The notes under the pieces are model-generated. The model was not told the DNA's origin. It worked only from the letters and a program-made list of their open reading frames with translations, and did no database searches. Below are positions 34,613 to 44,447 of a DNA stretch of 64,000 nt, piece by piece (the stretch's first letter is position 1; each line of letters starts with the position of its first letter). The DNA is from Rubrivivax sp. (GTDB taxonomy: Bacteria > Pseudomonadota > Gammaproteobacteria > Burkholderiales > Burkholderiaceae_C), in assembly GCA_030653385.1 (NCBI GenBank), contig JAURZM010000050.1, positions 186,001 to 250,000 on the forward strand, read 5' to 3'. The position numbers and the translations under genes are program-made.

Positions 34613-35929
34613 TCAACCGGCGACCTCTCGCGGCCGCCGGGCCTGCCAGTCGGCCAGCCAGGCATGCAGCTGGTCGCCAGGCATCGGTCGGCCGATGAAA
34701 TAGCCCTGGGCAATGTCGCAGCCAAGCTCGCGCAGCAGGGCCCAGTCGTCCTCGGTTTCGACACCTTCAGCCACCGTCTGCAGCCCCAGACGCTGAGCCA
34801 TGCCGATGCTGCCTTCCAGCATCGGCCGGATCAGCGGGCTCTGGCGCGCACCGTGCACGAAACCGCGGTCCACTTTCAGTTCGGTGAAGGGCACGTCGCG
34901 CAGTTGCGCCAGCGAAGAGTGGCCGGTGCCGAAGTCGTCGATCGACAGGCCGAAGCGCTGCATGCGCAGGCGCACCAATGTTTCCAGCGGCTCTGGCGCA
35001 AGCGCCATCACGCGGCTCTCGGTCACCTCCAGCGTCAGGTCCTGCGGCGACAGGCAGCTGTGGCGCACCAACGCACCCACCTTGCGCGCAAAACCCGGGG
35101 AACGCAGGTTCTCCATCGACACGTTGACGGCCATGTGGATCAGCAGGCCTTGCTGATGCCAGCGTGACAACTGCGCGAGCGCGGCACCCAGCACCCAGTC
35201 CGTCAGTGCGTCGATGGCGCCGCAGTCTTCGGCCAGGCCAATGAAGCGGTCGGGGTAGACGAGCCCGTGCACCGGGTGGTTCCAACGCAACAAGGCCTCG
35301 GTGCCCGTCAGCGCGCCGGTCTGCAGGTCGACTTTGGGCTGGTAGTGCAGCACCCACTGTTCGCCCAGCTGCGCGGCGTGCAATTCATCGGCGGTGCAGG
35401 CCGGCACCCGTGCCTCGTCCGTGGCCTGGGCCGGTGCCACAGGGTGCCAGCGGTCCAGCAGCGCGCGCAGTGCCGCACGCCCGGCGGGTTTTTCCAGCGC
35501 CCCGAGTATCCGCAGAGGGCGGCCGGCCAGCAGCTTCTGCACGGCATGGATGATGCGCGGCCCTTCGCCGCTGAGCAGGATGACGTTGCCGGCAAAACCG
35601 CTGTCACCCAGGCGGCGCAGGAACTCGATGCCGTCCACGTCGGGCATGTTCAGGTCGCAGACGACGACGTCGACCGCCGCGCGGCCTGCGAGCACCAGCG
35701 CCAGCGCCGCGTCGGCGCTGGCGGCGGTGCCGATCTTCGAATAGCCCATGCTGCGCAACATGCGCGATTGCATGCCCAGCATGAACGGGTCGTCATCGAC
35801 GAGCAGCAGGCCGGGTTGGCGCTGAGTGGCGCTGTCTTCAGTGGGCGACGCGGCCGGTTCCGCCGGCCCCAAGCCCAGGGGAAGGGTGTCTTCGCTGGGC
35901 GGCCAGATGGGGGTGTCGCGTTTCGCCAT
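34613..35929 (-). CDS. Receiver-EAL cyclic-di-GMP phosphodiesterase
   Basis: A 438-residue response regulator. The receiver spans about residues 38-165 with Asp45-Asp47 and phospho-Asp92 (VVVCDLNMPDVDG). An EAL domain follows (about 185-430) with TEALLRW for the signature, NVSMENL, EVTES, DDFGTG, KVDRGFV, AEGVE and GYFIGRP, all residues needed for metal and c-di-GMP binding. It is expected to hydrolyse c-di-GMP when phosphorylated. It lies seven bases after the hybrid kinase gene, so that kinase or its Hpt domain is the probable phosphodonor. Confidence 0.92.
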   Translation of the reverse strand: MAKRDTPIWPPSEDTLPLGLGPAEPAASPTEDSATQRQPGLLLVDDDPFMLGMQSRMLRSMGYSKIGTAASADAALALVLAGRAAVDVVVCDLNMPDVDGIEFLRRLGDSGFAGNVILLSGEGPRIIHAVQKLLAGRPLRILGALEKPAGRAALRALLDRWHPVAPAQATDEARVPACTADELHAAQLGEQWVLHYQPKVDLQTGALTGTEALLRWNHPVHGLVYPDRFIGLAEDCGAIDALTDWVLGAALAQLSRWHQQGLLIHMAVNVSMENLRSPGFARKVGALVRHSCLSPQDLTLEVTESRVMALAPEPLETLVRLRMQRFGLSIDDFGTGHSSLAQLRDVPFTELKVDRGFVHGARQSPLIRPMLEGSIGMAQRLGLQTVAEGVETEDDWALLRELGCDIAQGYFIGRPMPGDQLHAWLADWQARRPREVAG

Positions 35930-35936
35930 GAACGCC

Positions 35937-38900
35937 TCAGGGGCTGGCCAGAAAGTGGTGGACAGCCGTCAGCTCGGCCTCGAAGTCTTCGATCAGTGGC
36001 AGCAGCGCCGGGCTGTGTGGGGAGCTGACCGCGAGTTTTTCGAGGTCGGCACACAGCTGCCCCAGGCGTGCGGCGCCGATGGCGCGGGCTGCCGATTTCA
36101 GCTTGTGGGCCATGTCGGCGATGGTTTGTGTGGCCGCCGCCGCGTGGGCCCGCCTCAGATCGGCCGCCGCAGGCGCCGTGTTGGTGCGAAACGCCACCAG
36201 CACTTCCTGCATGACCTGCGTGTCGTTGCCCAGCAGTTCGGCCAGCACGGCCAGGTCCGCGGGCGGCGATGCGACGCTGGACTGGACCGCGCTGGCCGGC
36301 CCGTTTGTCTGCACTGCCAGCGGCAGCCAGTGGCCGATGGCGGCCTTCAGCTGTTCCAGGCGCACGGGCTTGCTCAGGTAGGCGTCCATGCCCACGTCGC
36401 GACAACGCGATTCCTCGCCGCGCAGCGCATTGGCGGTCAAGGCAATGATGGGCATGCGCGGGCCGCCGGCTTCTTCTGCGCGCACCGCCGCGGCCAGGGT
36501 GTAGCCGTCCATCTCGGGCATGTGCAGGTCGGTCAACAGCAGCGCGTGGCCACCCTGTCGCCAGGTGAGCAGCGCTTCCGAGCCGTTGGCGACCATCTCT
36601 GCGCGGTAGCCCAGCAGCGCCAGCTGCTTGGCCAGCACACGCCGGTTGATTTCGTTGTCTTCGGCCACCAGGATCAGCGGGTCGGCCCCGAGCCGCGGCG
36701 CCACGTGGGGCTGTGCCGCCTGGGCGTCGTCGTCGGTGGCGGCTTCGGGGCGCCCATCGAGTCGCCCCCGCCTGGCCGCGAGCGCCACACACTGCAAGAA
36801 CTCGGCACGGTGCAGGCACTCGCCGTCGAGGCCGATCTGGTCCGGCAGCTGGTGGCGTGGCCGGCGCCGCCGGCCGGTTTCGATGACGACAAATTCCAGC
36901 GTCCATCCTGCGCGTTCGGCAGCGATCGCGCGGCAGCTGGCCAGCACCGGGCCGACCCCTTCCACCGGTCCGCAGACCAGGACGACGCAGAGGCCCGGCT
37001 CAGCCACCCTCAGCCAGGCCTGCGACTCAAGCAGCGTCTGCACGTTCACGGCCGCCCCGGCGTGGCTCAGGTAGTCGGCCAGGTCAAGGGCCAAGCCGGC
37101 GGAGCCGTCGATGATCAGGCAGACCAGCCCGGCAAGCAGCTTCGGCACCGGAGCCGGCGCTTCGCCATCAGCCCCGATCGGCAGCGCGCCCGGCGGTCCG
37201 TCAGGCAGTACGCCAGGCAGTTCGATCGGCAACCGCACCGTGAAGGTCGATCCCACGCCCAGTTCGCTGTTCACCGTGATCTCGCCGCCCATCAGTGCCA
37301 CCAGACGGTGCGAGATGCTGAGCCCCAGCCCGGTGCCACCAAAGCGCCGCGTCGTGCTGGCGTCGGCCTGCGTGAAGGGCGAAAAGAGACGCCCCAGGGT
37401 GTCGGCATCCATGCCGATGCCGTTGTCGGCCACGACCAGCGCCAGGCTGTCCGGCCCCGTGTCTGTCACGACAAGCAGTGCGCGCAGCGAAACCCGTCCC
37501 GGGACGGGCCGGCCGTGACTGAACTTGATGGCGTTGCCAACCAGATTCATCAGGACCTGGCGCAGCCGCGGTGCGTCGCCCAGCAAGGCGGGCGGCAGCC
37601 GGGGATCGGTGTACAGATGCAGGCCGACGCCCTGGCTGCCGGACAACTGGTGCAAGGCGTCGCAGACACCCTCGACGACGCTGCTGGCATCCATCGGCTC
37701 CCGGTCGACCTCGAACTGCCCGGCCTCGATCTTCGAGAAGTCGAGCACACCATCGACGATGGCCAGCAAAGCGTAGGCCGACTCGCGCACAGTTTTCACC
37801 ATCTCGCGCTGGTCGGGCAGCAGGCGGCTTTCCTCGAGCACGTCGATCATGCCCACCACGCCGTTCATCGGTGTCCGGATCTCGTGACTCATCATTGCCA
37901 GGAAGGACGATTTGGCGCGGTTGGCTTGTTCGGCCAGCTCGCGTGCACGCTGCAGTTCCCCGGTGCGCTGGCGCACGCGGTCTTCGAGCCCTGCGTTCAT
38001 CTCGCGCAAGACCTTCTCGTTGTGGCGGCGATCGCTGATGTCGCGTTCAATGGCGATGAAGTGGGTGCAGGCCCCGCCGGTGACGGCAATCGGTGTGAGG
38101 TCGAGTTCAACCCAGTGTGGCTGCCCTGAACGGGTGTACTCGATCAACTCGGTGTGCACCGGCTCGAAACGGTCGATGGCGGCGCGGATGCGGGCCAGCG
38201 TGGCCGTGTCGGTCAGGGGGCCGCAAAGCAGCTCGGGCGATCGGCCCAGCACGTCGGCCCGTGCATAGCCACTCAGGCGCACGAAGGCGTCGTTGACAAA
38301 GACGATGCGCAGACCCTGTGGCAGCTCCGGCGCCGGCTCGGTCAGCACGACCACGTCGTTGAGCTGCGCCACGCTGGCCTCCATCAACATCAGCTGCTGG
38401 CGCGCCGCGCGTGTGCCGGTGATGTCGCGGAAGTACACCGACAGGCCCTCGTCCGACGGGTGGCAGTCGACGTCGAACCACATCTGGAGCGGCGCGTAGA
38501 GTGCTTCGAAACTCAGGCCCTTTTCCCCGCCCATCGCGCGCCGGTAGCTTTGTTCGAATGCGGTGCCCACGGCCTCGGGATAAATGTCCCACAAGATGTG
38601 TCCCAGCAGCGCATCGCGGGCCCGCCTCAACAGTTGCTCGGCCTTGCGGTTGACGTAGGTGAAGCGCCAGTCCCGGTCGACGGTGAAAAAGCCTTCGGCA
38701 ATGCTCTCGAGGGTGTTGCTCAGCCGCGTGGTCAGCTTGTGTGTCTCCAGCGCGGCCAGCTTGCGTTCGGTGATGTCCTGCTGGGCGCCCTGGATGCGCA
38801 CGATCCGGCCTTCGGCGTTGCGGACCGCCTCGCCCATCGTGCGCACCCAGAAGCGGCGGCCCGTGGCCGAGATTTTTTCGGCTTCCAGGTCATAGGGCTC

Positions 38901-40076
38901 GCCGCTGGTCATGCACCGCTCGACGGCCAGGCGCACGACATCCCGGTGCTCGGCGGCGAAGGACGCCAGGCCCGCTTCCAGCGAAGGTGAAAAGCCGGTG
39001 GGTTCGTCGTGCAGGTCGGCCACGACGTCAGACCAGTACAGGCGGCGGCTGTCGATGTCCAGCGTCCAGCCACCCACCTTGGCGATGCGCCCCGCCATGT
39101 CCAGCATGGCCTTGCTGTCGCGCAGGGCCTGCTGGGCCAGTTTTGTGTCGGTGACGTCACGGGCGATGCCGATGACACCGGTGATTTCGCCCTGCGGGTT
39201 GCGGTAGGGGGCCCGGGTCGAGTGGAAGAGGCGTCGGCCCTGCACCCCGGTCAGCCACTTGTCCGAGGCCTGTGTTTCGCCTGCGGCGATCAACGCCCGG
39301 TCGTTGGCGATGACGATCCCGGCTTCGGCCTGGCCGAAGAGTGCGAGGTCGTCGCAGCCCAGGATCTGGTCGATCGAGCGCCCCGTGAAGCTCGCCAGGG
39401 CGTTGTTGCACAGCAGGTAGCGGCCCTGGATGTCTTTCACGTACACCACGTCGGGCGTGCCATCGGCCACGGCCTGCAGCAACTCTGCGCTGCGCCGCGT
39501 GGCCTGTTCGGCGCGGGTTCGCTCGCTGACATCGACATGCATGACAACTGCGCCCGCGCGCTGCCCTGTTTGCAGGGGCGCGGCGGTCAGCAGGAAGTGC
39601 CTCTGCTCAAGCGGCGAGTCGCAGGCGTACTCGGTTGCGAAGCTGCTGCGGTCACCTGCCAGCACAGCGCGCAGCCCGGCTGCGACGGCCCAGGTCTGTG
39701 CCGCGCCGGTGCCAGGGGCCACGCCGCAGACATCCAGGTAGTTGCGGCCCACGCCGTGACCGGGATCGCGCAGGCCGTTGTCGTCGGCGAAGCGGCGCCA
39801 GGCCGCGTTGACGGCGACGATGACGCCCTTTGCGTCCAACAGCGCCACATGCGCGGGCAGCGCGTCGAGCAGCGCTGCCTGTTTGTGCGCGCCCTGATGA
39901 CGCAGCTGTTCCTGGGCACGGCGCAGCAGGAAGGTTCGGCCGGCCCGGTTGGCCACGGTGTCGACCTCGCCGGCAGTCAAGTCTTCGAGTTGCTGCTCGG
40001 TATCGTGCAGCGCCTCAATCAGCGCTGCGATGTGTTGCTGAGTGTTTTGCAAGGCGCCGCGTGCCACGGACTTCAT
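35937..40076 (-). CDS. Hybrid sensor kinase: five PAS domains, kinase, two receivers, Hpt
   Basis: A 1379-residue cytoplasmic kinase with no clear membrane segment. Five PAS/PAC units occupy about residues 65-185, 195-315, 320-440, 445-555 and 562-685. HisKA has His731 in [14 protein letters not shown]. HATPase_c (about 840-955) has DNGIGMD and [11 protein letters not shown] first receiver (from [11 protein letters not shown]) lacks the acidic pocket and is probably inactive; the second (AEDNEINRR ... [13 protein letters not shown] ... SKPV) is complete; Hpt at the end has His in [10 protein letters not shown]. It is a BvgS-like phosphorelay feeding the EAL regulator downstream. The start overlaps the KaiB-like gene by four bases. 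Confidence 0.92.
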   Translation of the reverse strand: MKSVARGALQNTQQHIAALIEALHDTEQQLEDLTAGEVDTVANRAGRTFLLRRAQEQLRHQGAHKQAALLDALPAHVALLDAKGVIVAVNAAWRRFADDNGLRDPGHGVGRNYLDVCGVAPGTGAAQTWAVAAGLRAVLAGDRSSFATEYACDSPLEQRHFLLTAAPLQTGQRAGAVVMHVDVSERTRAEQATRRSAELLQAVADGTPDVVYVKDIQGRYLLCNNALASFTGRSIDQILGCDDLALFGQAEAGIVIANDRALIAAGETQASDKWLTGVQGRRLFHSTRAPYRNPQGEITGVIGIARDVTDTKLAQQALRDSKAMLDMAGRIAKVGGWTLDIDSRRLYWSDVVADLHDEPTGFSPSLEAGLASFAAEHRDVVRLAVERCMTSGEPYDLEAEKISATGRRFWVRTMGEAVRNAEGRIVRIQGAQQDITERKLAALETHKLTTRLSNTLESIAEGFFTVDRDWRFTYVNRKAEQLLRRARDALLGHILWDIYPEAVGTAFEQSYRRAMGGEKGLSFEALYAPLQMWFDVDCHPSDEGLSVYFRDITGTRAARQQLMLMEASVAQLNDVVVLTEPAPELPQGLRIVFVNDAFVRLSGYARADVLGRSPELLCGPLTDTATLARIRAAIDRFEPVHTELIEYTRSGQPHWVELDLTPIAVTGGACTHFIAIERDISDRRHNEKVLREMNAGLEDRVRQRTGELQRARELAEQANRAKSSFLAMMSHEIRTPMNGVVGMIDVLEESRLLPDQREMVKTVRESAYALLAIVDGVLDFSKIEAGQFEVDREPMDASSVVEGVCDALHQLSGSQGVGLHLYTDPRLPPALLGDAPRLRQVLMNLVGNAIKFSHGRPVPGRVSLRALLVVTDTGPDSLALVVADNGIGMDADTLGRLFSPFTQADASTTRRFGGTGLGLSISHRLVALMGGEITVNSELGVGSTFTVRLPIELPGVLPDGPPGALPIGADGEAPAPVPKLLAGLVCLIIDGSAGLALDLADYLSHAGAAVNVQTLLESQAWLRVAEPGLCVVLVCGPVEGVGPVLASCRAIAAERAGWTLEFVVIETGRRRRPRHQLPDQIGLDGECLHRAEFLQCVALAARRGRLDGRPEAATDDDAQAAQPHVAPRLGADPLILVAEDNEINRRVLAKQLALLGYRAEMVANGSEALLTWRQGGHALLLTDLHMPEMDGYTLAAAVRAEEAGGPRMPIIALTANALRGEESRCRDVGMDAYLSKPVRLEQLKAAIGHWLPLAVQTNGPASAVQSSVASPPADLAVLAELLGNDTQVMQEVLVAFRTNTAPAAADLRRAHAAAATQTIADMAHKLKSAARAIGAARLGQLCADLEKLAVSSPHSPALLPLIEDFEAELTAVHHFLASP

Positions 40077-40387
40077 CGCTGCTCGCCTTGCGCACCATCG
40101 GCAGGCGGCAACTGCAGTGCCTGCATCAGCGTGGCGGTGTCGCTGAGGGTGCCGACAACCTTTCGCATCGGTTGGGGTGACAGCCTGATCAGTGTCGGTG
40201 TCATGGAGATCCCGTCGGCCAGCGCACGGGCGGGCTGCAGGAAGACGTCGACAACTTCAATGTGGTGGCGCCCGGCCAGGTGGTGTTGGCACAGCGCCAG
40301 CAGATTGGCCTGCGCTCGCGCCGAGTTCACGGCTTCGCCGGCGACGTAGAGCCGGAAGTTGAATGTGGGACTGCCCGACATGTCCAT
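40073..40387 (-). CDS. KaiB-domain protein
   Basis: A 104-residue thioredoxin-like protein matching KaiB over nearly its whole length: [35 protein letters not shown], the cis-proline region [18 protein letters not shown] and the C-terminal [11 protein letters not shown]. In cyanobacteria KaiB switches fold and competes with the KaiB-like domain of the kinase SasA for KaiC. No kaiC is seen in this window. The stop overlaps the hybrid-kinase start (ATGA), so the two are made together, which suggests KaiB-like input to or regulation of the kinase. That role is inference. Confidence 0.85.
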   Translation of the reverse strand: MDMSGSPTFNFRLYVAGEAVNSARAQANLLALCQHHLAGRHHIEVVDVFLQPARALADGISMTPTLIRLSPQPMRKVVGTLSDTATLMQALQLPPADGAQGEQR

Positions 40388-40631
40388 TTCAGTTCGGCAC
40401 CGCGTTTGCCAGACGCTGCGCCGGCAGCAACGGCCAGGCCACGACGGGTGGGGGGACAGGGGTGGGGGCGGTAGACGGGGCCGTCATGGCAAGTTGATTG
40501 GGGCTATCTGGTGCAAAGGAGCGCCCGGCCATGTGTCTTGCCAATGGCCGGGCGTGCGGCGCCACGTGCGACTCAACGGGGCTCAGGTCACCTTAGGGAA
40601 AGTGCGCAGAACATCCCATACGTACGCTTAC

Positions 40632-41285
40632 CTAGAAGCCGTGGACAGCGACCGTTGGCAGCGACTCGATGCTCATGCGCACCAGTTCTGGCAGGTTGCG
40701 CGCCTGCAGCTTGCGCATGACTTGTGCGCGGTGGATCTCGACGGTCCGGTGGCTGCCACCGAGTGCCCGCGCGATCAGCTTGCTGCTCATGCCGGTCACG
40801 AGCAGCTCGAAAACCTCACGTTCACGCGGTGTCAATGTCTCGAAACGGGCCATGACCTGCGGATCCGCTGGCGGCTCGGGTGTCGCGGCCTTGCCACCGC
40901 GCCGCTGCACCGCCTGGTGTATGCGCTCGATAAGGGATTCGCTGTCAAAGGGCTTTTCGATGAAGTCGGCTGCGCCGTTGCGCATCGCCGTCACGGCCAT
41001 CGCCAGGTCTGCCGTGCCACTCAGGAACACAACCGGCACCGCGATGCCACGGTTGACCAGCAGGTCCTGCAACTCCAGGCCCGACATGCCCGGCATCTGC
41101 ACGTCGAGCAGCAGAACTTGCGCCGAGGCCGGATCCGCCGCCACGAGCAACTCGGCAGCCGAGCCATAGGTTTCGACCCGCATGCCGGCCCGTGTCAGGA
41201 CCCGACGGACCAATTCGCGCATGAAGGCGTCGTCGTCGACGGTCAAGACATGGGTCGCGGCCAAGAACTTGGCAGGTGGATGCAC
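40632..41285 (-). CDS. FixJ-type response regulator
   Basis: A 217-residue regulator. The receiver spans residues 12-125 with Asp17-Asp19 and phospho-Asp61 (LLLDVQMPGMSG) and Lys in FIEKPFDSE; a LuxR helix-turn-helix (LTPREREVFELLVTGMSSKL, SHRTVEIHRAQVMRKLQ) is at the C-terminus. The start is uncertain: GTG at 41285 is the nearest codon before the receiver, and the long upstream frame is Arg/Pro-rich and not homologous. It lies 244 bases upstream of the KaiB-like gene on the same strand and may control that operon. Confidence 0.85.
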   Translation of the reverse strand: MHPPAKFLAATHVLTVDDDAFMRELVRRVLTRAGMRVETYGSAAELLVAADPASAQVLLLDVQMPGMSGLELQDLLVNRGIAVPVVFLSGTADLAMAVTAMRNGAADFIEKPFDSESLIERIHQAVQRRGGKAATPEPPADPQVMARFETLTPREREVFELLVTGMSSKLIARALGGSHRTVEIHRAQVMRKLQARNLPELVRMSIESLPTVAVHGF

Positions 41286-41691
41286 GGGTGGAGTCCGCTT
41301 GGCTGGTGGGAGGAAGCAGGCACAGCAGCCGCTGCGGGTCCGCTTTGGTTGGGGGCGGGTGGGCGCTGGGGGGCGCTGGGGGGCGCTGGTTGGCGGGCTG
41401 ACAAACCAAGGGTAGGGCTTGCTGCGGCGCGTCACTGTGTGGCAACGCGCATATCGCTTCTTTTGCCGCCGAGCCGCCAGCTGCGCAGCGTTTGCCGGAA
41501 AAGAACACCGTGCGCCGCCACGAACGCGAAGGCCTGCTGCCGCGGGCGCAGCGCAAAGAGCGCAATTGCCGCATCGCTGGGCCCGAGCACGTCGAGCGGC
41601 CGGCAGTTGCGCGCCACTGCCGGTCACTCGCAGAATGGCCGCAGATGAACATCGCCGCGCCCAGCAACTTGAATCCCCCGGAGGTATCTCG
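41286..41691. other. Intergenic region between FixJ-type regulator and RraA-like gene
   Basis: This 406-base divergent spacer has no convincing gene; the open frames are Arg/Pro-rich and without family features. It contains the 10-base tandem repeat described separately and a good ribosome site (GGAGG) just before the RraA-like gene. No clear sigma-70 boxes or operators were found. Confidence 0.6.
41361..41390. repeat. 10-base tandem repeat, three copies
   Basis: GGGCGCTGGG is repeated three times head to tail, the last copy differing at its final base, and a related GGGGGCGGGT precedes it. It sits 76-105 bases before the FixJ-type start codon, where copy number could influence spacing of promoter elements. 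Confidence 0.85.
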
Positions 41692-42336
41692 ATGACCCTT
41701 GCCGACCGCCTTCACGCCTGCCACAGCTCGGTGGTGCACGACGTGATGAAAGACCTGGGCCTGCCCTTGCGTGTGCTGCCCCGCACGATCGTCGGGCTGG
41801 AGCCGACGATGCGGGCCGCCGGTCCGGTGTTCACCGTGCGCGGGCGGCCCGACCCGACGATGGACAAACACACCTCGCTGTTCGAGTGGGCCGGCTTGCT
41901 GTCGCGCGCGCCCACCGGGCACGTGGTGGTGTGCCAGCCGCAGGACGACACACGTGCGCTGTTTGGCGGGCTGTCGGCCGAGGCGCTGAAGCTCAAGGGT
42001 GTGCGTGGCTACATCGTCGATGGCGGCTGCCGCGACATCCAGGACATCGCAGACCAGGCCTTCCCGGTCTTTGCGCGTTACGCCACGCCCATCGACATCG
42101 TGTGCGCCTGGCGAGCCGAGGCCTTTGAGCAGCCGGTGGCCATCGGCGGCCAGCAGGTTTTGCCGGACGACTATGTGCTGGCTGACCGCGACGGCGTCAT
42201 CCTGATCGGTGCCGCCGCGGTCGAGACCGTGGTGGCCGCCGCAGAACGCAAGATGGCCACCGAAGGGGACATGGTGCGAGCCATCCGCGCCGGCGAAGAC
42301 CCGCAGGCGGCCTACCTTCGTTACCGGGTGTTCTAG
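41692..42336 (+). CDS. RraA-like / HMG aldolase-family protein
   Basis: A 214-residue protein of the RraA/4-hydroxy-4-methyl-2-oxoglutarate aldolase superfamily. The metal and substrate motif DGGCRDIQDI, the upstream GGLSAEALKLKGVRGYIVDG core, and ADRDGVILIG are present. Arg and Asp of the GxxRD motif are retained, which favours an aldolase/decarboxylase over a pure RNase E inhibitor, but the length slightly exceeds RraA and the substrate is unknown. The start is well defined by GGAGG eight bases upstream. Confidence 0.82.
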   Translation: MTLADRLHACHSSVVHDVMKDLGLPLRVLPRTIVGLEPTMRAAGPVFTVRGRPDPTMDKHTSLFEWAGLLSRAPTGHVVVCQPQDDTRALFGGLSAEALKLKGVRGYIVDGGCRDIQDIADQAFPVFARYATPIDIVCAWRAEAFEQPVAIGGQQVLPDDYVLADRDGVILIGAAAVETVVAAAERKMATEGDMVRAIRAGEDPQAAYLRYRVF

Positions 42337-42411
42337 CGCCTGGGTGAACGGTGCCCAGCCGGCCACTGCTGCCGTGCGCGTGGCCGGCCTGGCGTTTCAA
42401 GGCGGTGGCAG

Positions 42412-43482
42412 CTACTTCGCGCGGGGCCGCGTCACTTGCCCGTCCGGCTGGCTCAGCCGTCCGGCGCGCAGTGCCGTGACGGCCTGGACCAGCGAGTGCG
42501 CCACGTTGCGAGTCTCTTCCTGAACGGCCTGGTCCCTGTCCAGCGCATCGTGGCTGTTGAAGTAGGGTTCGTAGTAGCCGATGTAACGGTCGAGTTTGGC
42601 GGCTGCGCCGGCGTCGATCAGCCCCATCCAATCCAGCCAGTCGGTCAGGTTGCGCCTGTGCACCTCGACCCCGGCCACGTCGCCGTGCACCACCACGCCG
42701 TAGGCCCGGCCAGCCAGGTGCTTGGGGTAGTGCCAGCCCCGTTCTTCGATGGCTTTGGCCTCGGCCACGTGTTTGCCGTGTGTCGTGGTCGGATCGGGGT
42801 TGCCGCCGTCGGCGCAGACCAGGCGGTCGATCATCAGCTTCAAGGGGCTCGGCGACTGGTACCAGTAGGTGGGCGCCAGGATGAGCACCGCGTGGGCCGC
42901 CACCCAGCGCTCGTAGATCTCGGCCATCCAGTCGTCGGCCTGGTTCAGCGCGTGGTTCGGGTAACAGCTGCAGGGCCAGTGGCACAGCGGCATCGCGCTG
43001 GACACGCAGCCCTTGCACGGGTGGATGTTGCGACCGTATTCCGAGGTGAGCAGGCTCAGGTCCAGCACATCGGCCTGCATGCCTGCACTTTCGACCACAT
43101 GCCGGGCGATCTGGGTCAGGCGCCAGGTCTTCGACACTTCGCCCGGGCAGGTGCCGTCATTGCGCGCGCTGCCGCAAACCAGGAGCATCCGAGATGGCGA
43201 AGCGCTGTCGCCCCAGTGCTGCTGCGCCGCCTTCAGCCGTTCCCGGGTGTCCAGCCACTGCACCGACAGCGGGTAGCTGGGGTCGGCAAACTCGCTGCCG
43301 CCGGGCCGCGTGACCGGGGCCTTGCGGCCTTCCTGAAAAGCTTCCCATGCGATGGCTTCGAGCCTGGTGATGGCCTCGCGCTCGCCCTCGAACGCCGGGT
43401 CGTAGAAGCGCAGTTGGAAGCGTTCCTGGAACTGCGCGCGGGTGAGCGGCGCTGGGGCTTGTCCGGTGCGGATTTCGCTCAT
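42412..43482 (-). CDS. Flavodoxin-family NAD(P)H-dependent reductase
   Basis: A 356-residue protein with a flavodoxin-like fold in the middle: MLLVCGSARNDGTCPG for the FMN phosphate, HPCKGC, and APTYWYQSPSPLKLMIDRLV for the isoalloxazine. An N-terminal helical extension of about 90 residues and a C-terminal extension of about 100 residues are longer than in simple FMN reductases. The cysteine cluster CKGC...C...C...C at about residues 170-190 is notable and might bind metal or be redox-active. It probably reduces quinones or iron; the substrate is unknown. The start is at the ATG 43482 before SEIRTG. Confidence 0.8.
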   Translation of the reverse strand: MSEIRTGQAPAPLTRAQFQERFQLRFYDPAFEGEREAITRLEAIAWEAFQEGRKAPVTRPGGSEFADPSYPLSVQWLDTRERLKAAQQHWGDSASPSRMLLVCGSARNDGTCPGEVSKTWRLTQIARHVVESAGMQADVLDLSLLTSEYGRNIHPCKGCVSSAMPLCHWPCSCYPNHALNQADDWMAEIYERWVAAHAVLILAPTYWYQSPSPLKLMIDRLVCADGGNPDPTTTHGKHVAEAKAIEERGWHYPKHLAGRAYGVVVHGDVAGVEVHRRNLTDWLDWMGLIDAGAAAKLDRYIGYYEPYFNSHDALDRDQAVQEETRNVAHSLVQAVTALRAGRLSQPDGQVTRPRAK

Positions 43483-43611
43483 GGTGCTGATGGCCAGTTC
43501 CGCCCGAAGTGGGCGCCTTCGGCAGCATGGTCCGCGCCGGCCGCCGAAACGTCCGTGCGCTGCCGAACAGCGGCAAGTCGCGGCCCTTGAGTCAAGCCGC
43601 GCCATCGGCCG

Positions 43612-44409
43612 CTACGTTGGCGTTGGGTCGGTCGGCGCCGCTCGCAAGCGGTCTGCACGTTCGAACATCGCCCACTGCGTCGGGCAGCCGGCTTCAGGGT
43701 CCTCGGGGCCGATGCCGCCGATGTGCACGGCATAAGCCCGGCGCTGTGCCACGCCACAAGCCCAGGCCCGGAAGCGGCTGCGCGGCCATTCGAAACGGTG
43801 CCCGGGCTCGCGCCACTGGCCCGGTGCCATGCCGAGCAGGCCGTTGCATTCCACGTTCGGCGTCGTGATCAGCACGAGCGCAGGCCGCACGACCGCAAAC
43901 ACCTGGTGTTCCAGTGCCGACAGTTCGCCCGGCGCCAGGTGCTCGATGGTTTCGACCATCGCCACGGCTTCCACGCCCACCAGCAGGGCGTGTGCGGCGG
44001 CAAAGGAGCCATGCACCAGCCGCAGCCGGCCGGACTGCATCTCGACCGCATCGACGCTGCGCTCCAGGCGCCCCAGCCGGCCGATGTCCTGGTCCAGTGC
44101 GACGACGCTTTTGATGTGCGGGTGGGCCAGCAGCCTGCGCACCAGTGCCCCGTCGCCACAGCCCAGGTCGGCCACGCTGCGCACACCGGCAGCCCGCAAG
44201 GCGTCTTCAACCGTGTCCAGGCGCTGCGCATGCAATGAGGTCGGCTCGCCCGGGGGGTCAAGGTTGTCGGTCAGCAGATCGGGCAGGTGGCCCCATGTCG
44301 ACGCGTCTCGCGGTCCCCGCGTCCGGTGAGTTCTGCGAACCTGTCGCGTGGTGTCGCGATCTTGGCGATCAGCGCGATCCGCTACTTCGATGTGTTTGGT
44401 GTTGGGCAT
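43612..44409 (-). CDS. Hen1-like RNA 3'-terminal 2'-O-methyltransferase domain protein
   Basis: A 265-residue class I SAM methyltransferase. Motif I is [16 protein letters not shown]. The Hen1-specific metal site appears as ETIEHL followed by HRFEW, with [10 protein letters not shown] between; the C-terminal [10 protein letters not shown] also fits. Hen1 methylates the 2'-OH of RNA 3' ends, and bacterial Hen1 works with the repair kinase/ligase Pnkp. Here there is no N-terminal Hen1 ligase-activating domain and no Pnkp gene in the window. The first 50 residues are Arg-rich and unlike the family, so a later TTG start (before [12 protein letters not shown]) is possible. Confidence 0.75.
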   Translation of the reverse strand: MPNTKHIEVADRADRQDRDTTRQVRRTHRTRGPRDASTWGHLPDLLTDNLDPPGEPTSLHAQRLDTVEDALRAAGVRSVADLGCGDGALVRRLLAHPHIKSVVALDQDIGRLGRLERSVDAVEMQSGRLRLVHGSFAAAHALLVGVEAVAMVETIEHLAPGELSALEHQVFAVVRPALVLITTPNVECNGLLGMAPGQWREPGHRFEWPRSRFRAWACGVAQRRAYAVHIGGIGPEDPEAGCPTQWAMFERADRLRAAPTDPTPT

Positions 44410-44447
44410 CAGGCTCGGCCTTGCCGAAGCTTGCCGCGACGCGGGCT

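Noticed and set aside
35826-38129. A 767-codon plus-strand frame opposite the hybrid kinase
   Set aside because: Shadow of the kinase coding strand; Gln/His/Arg-rich and without domains.
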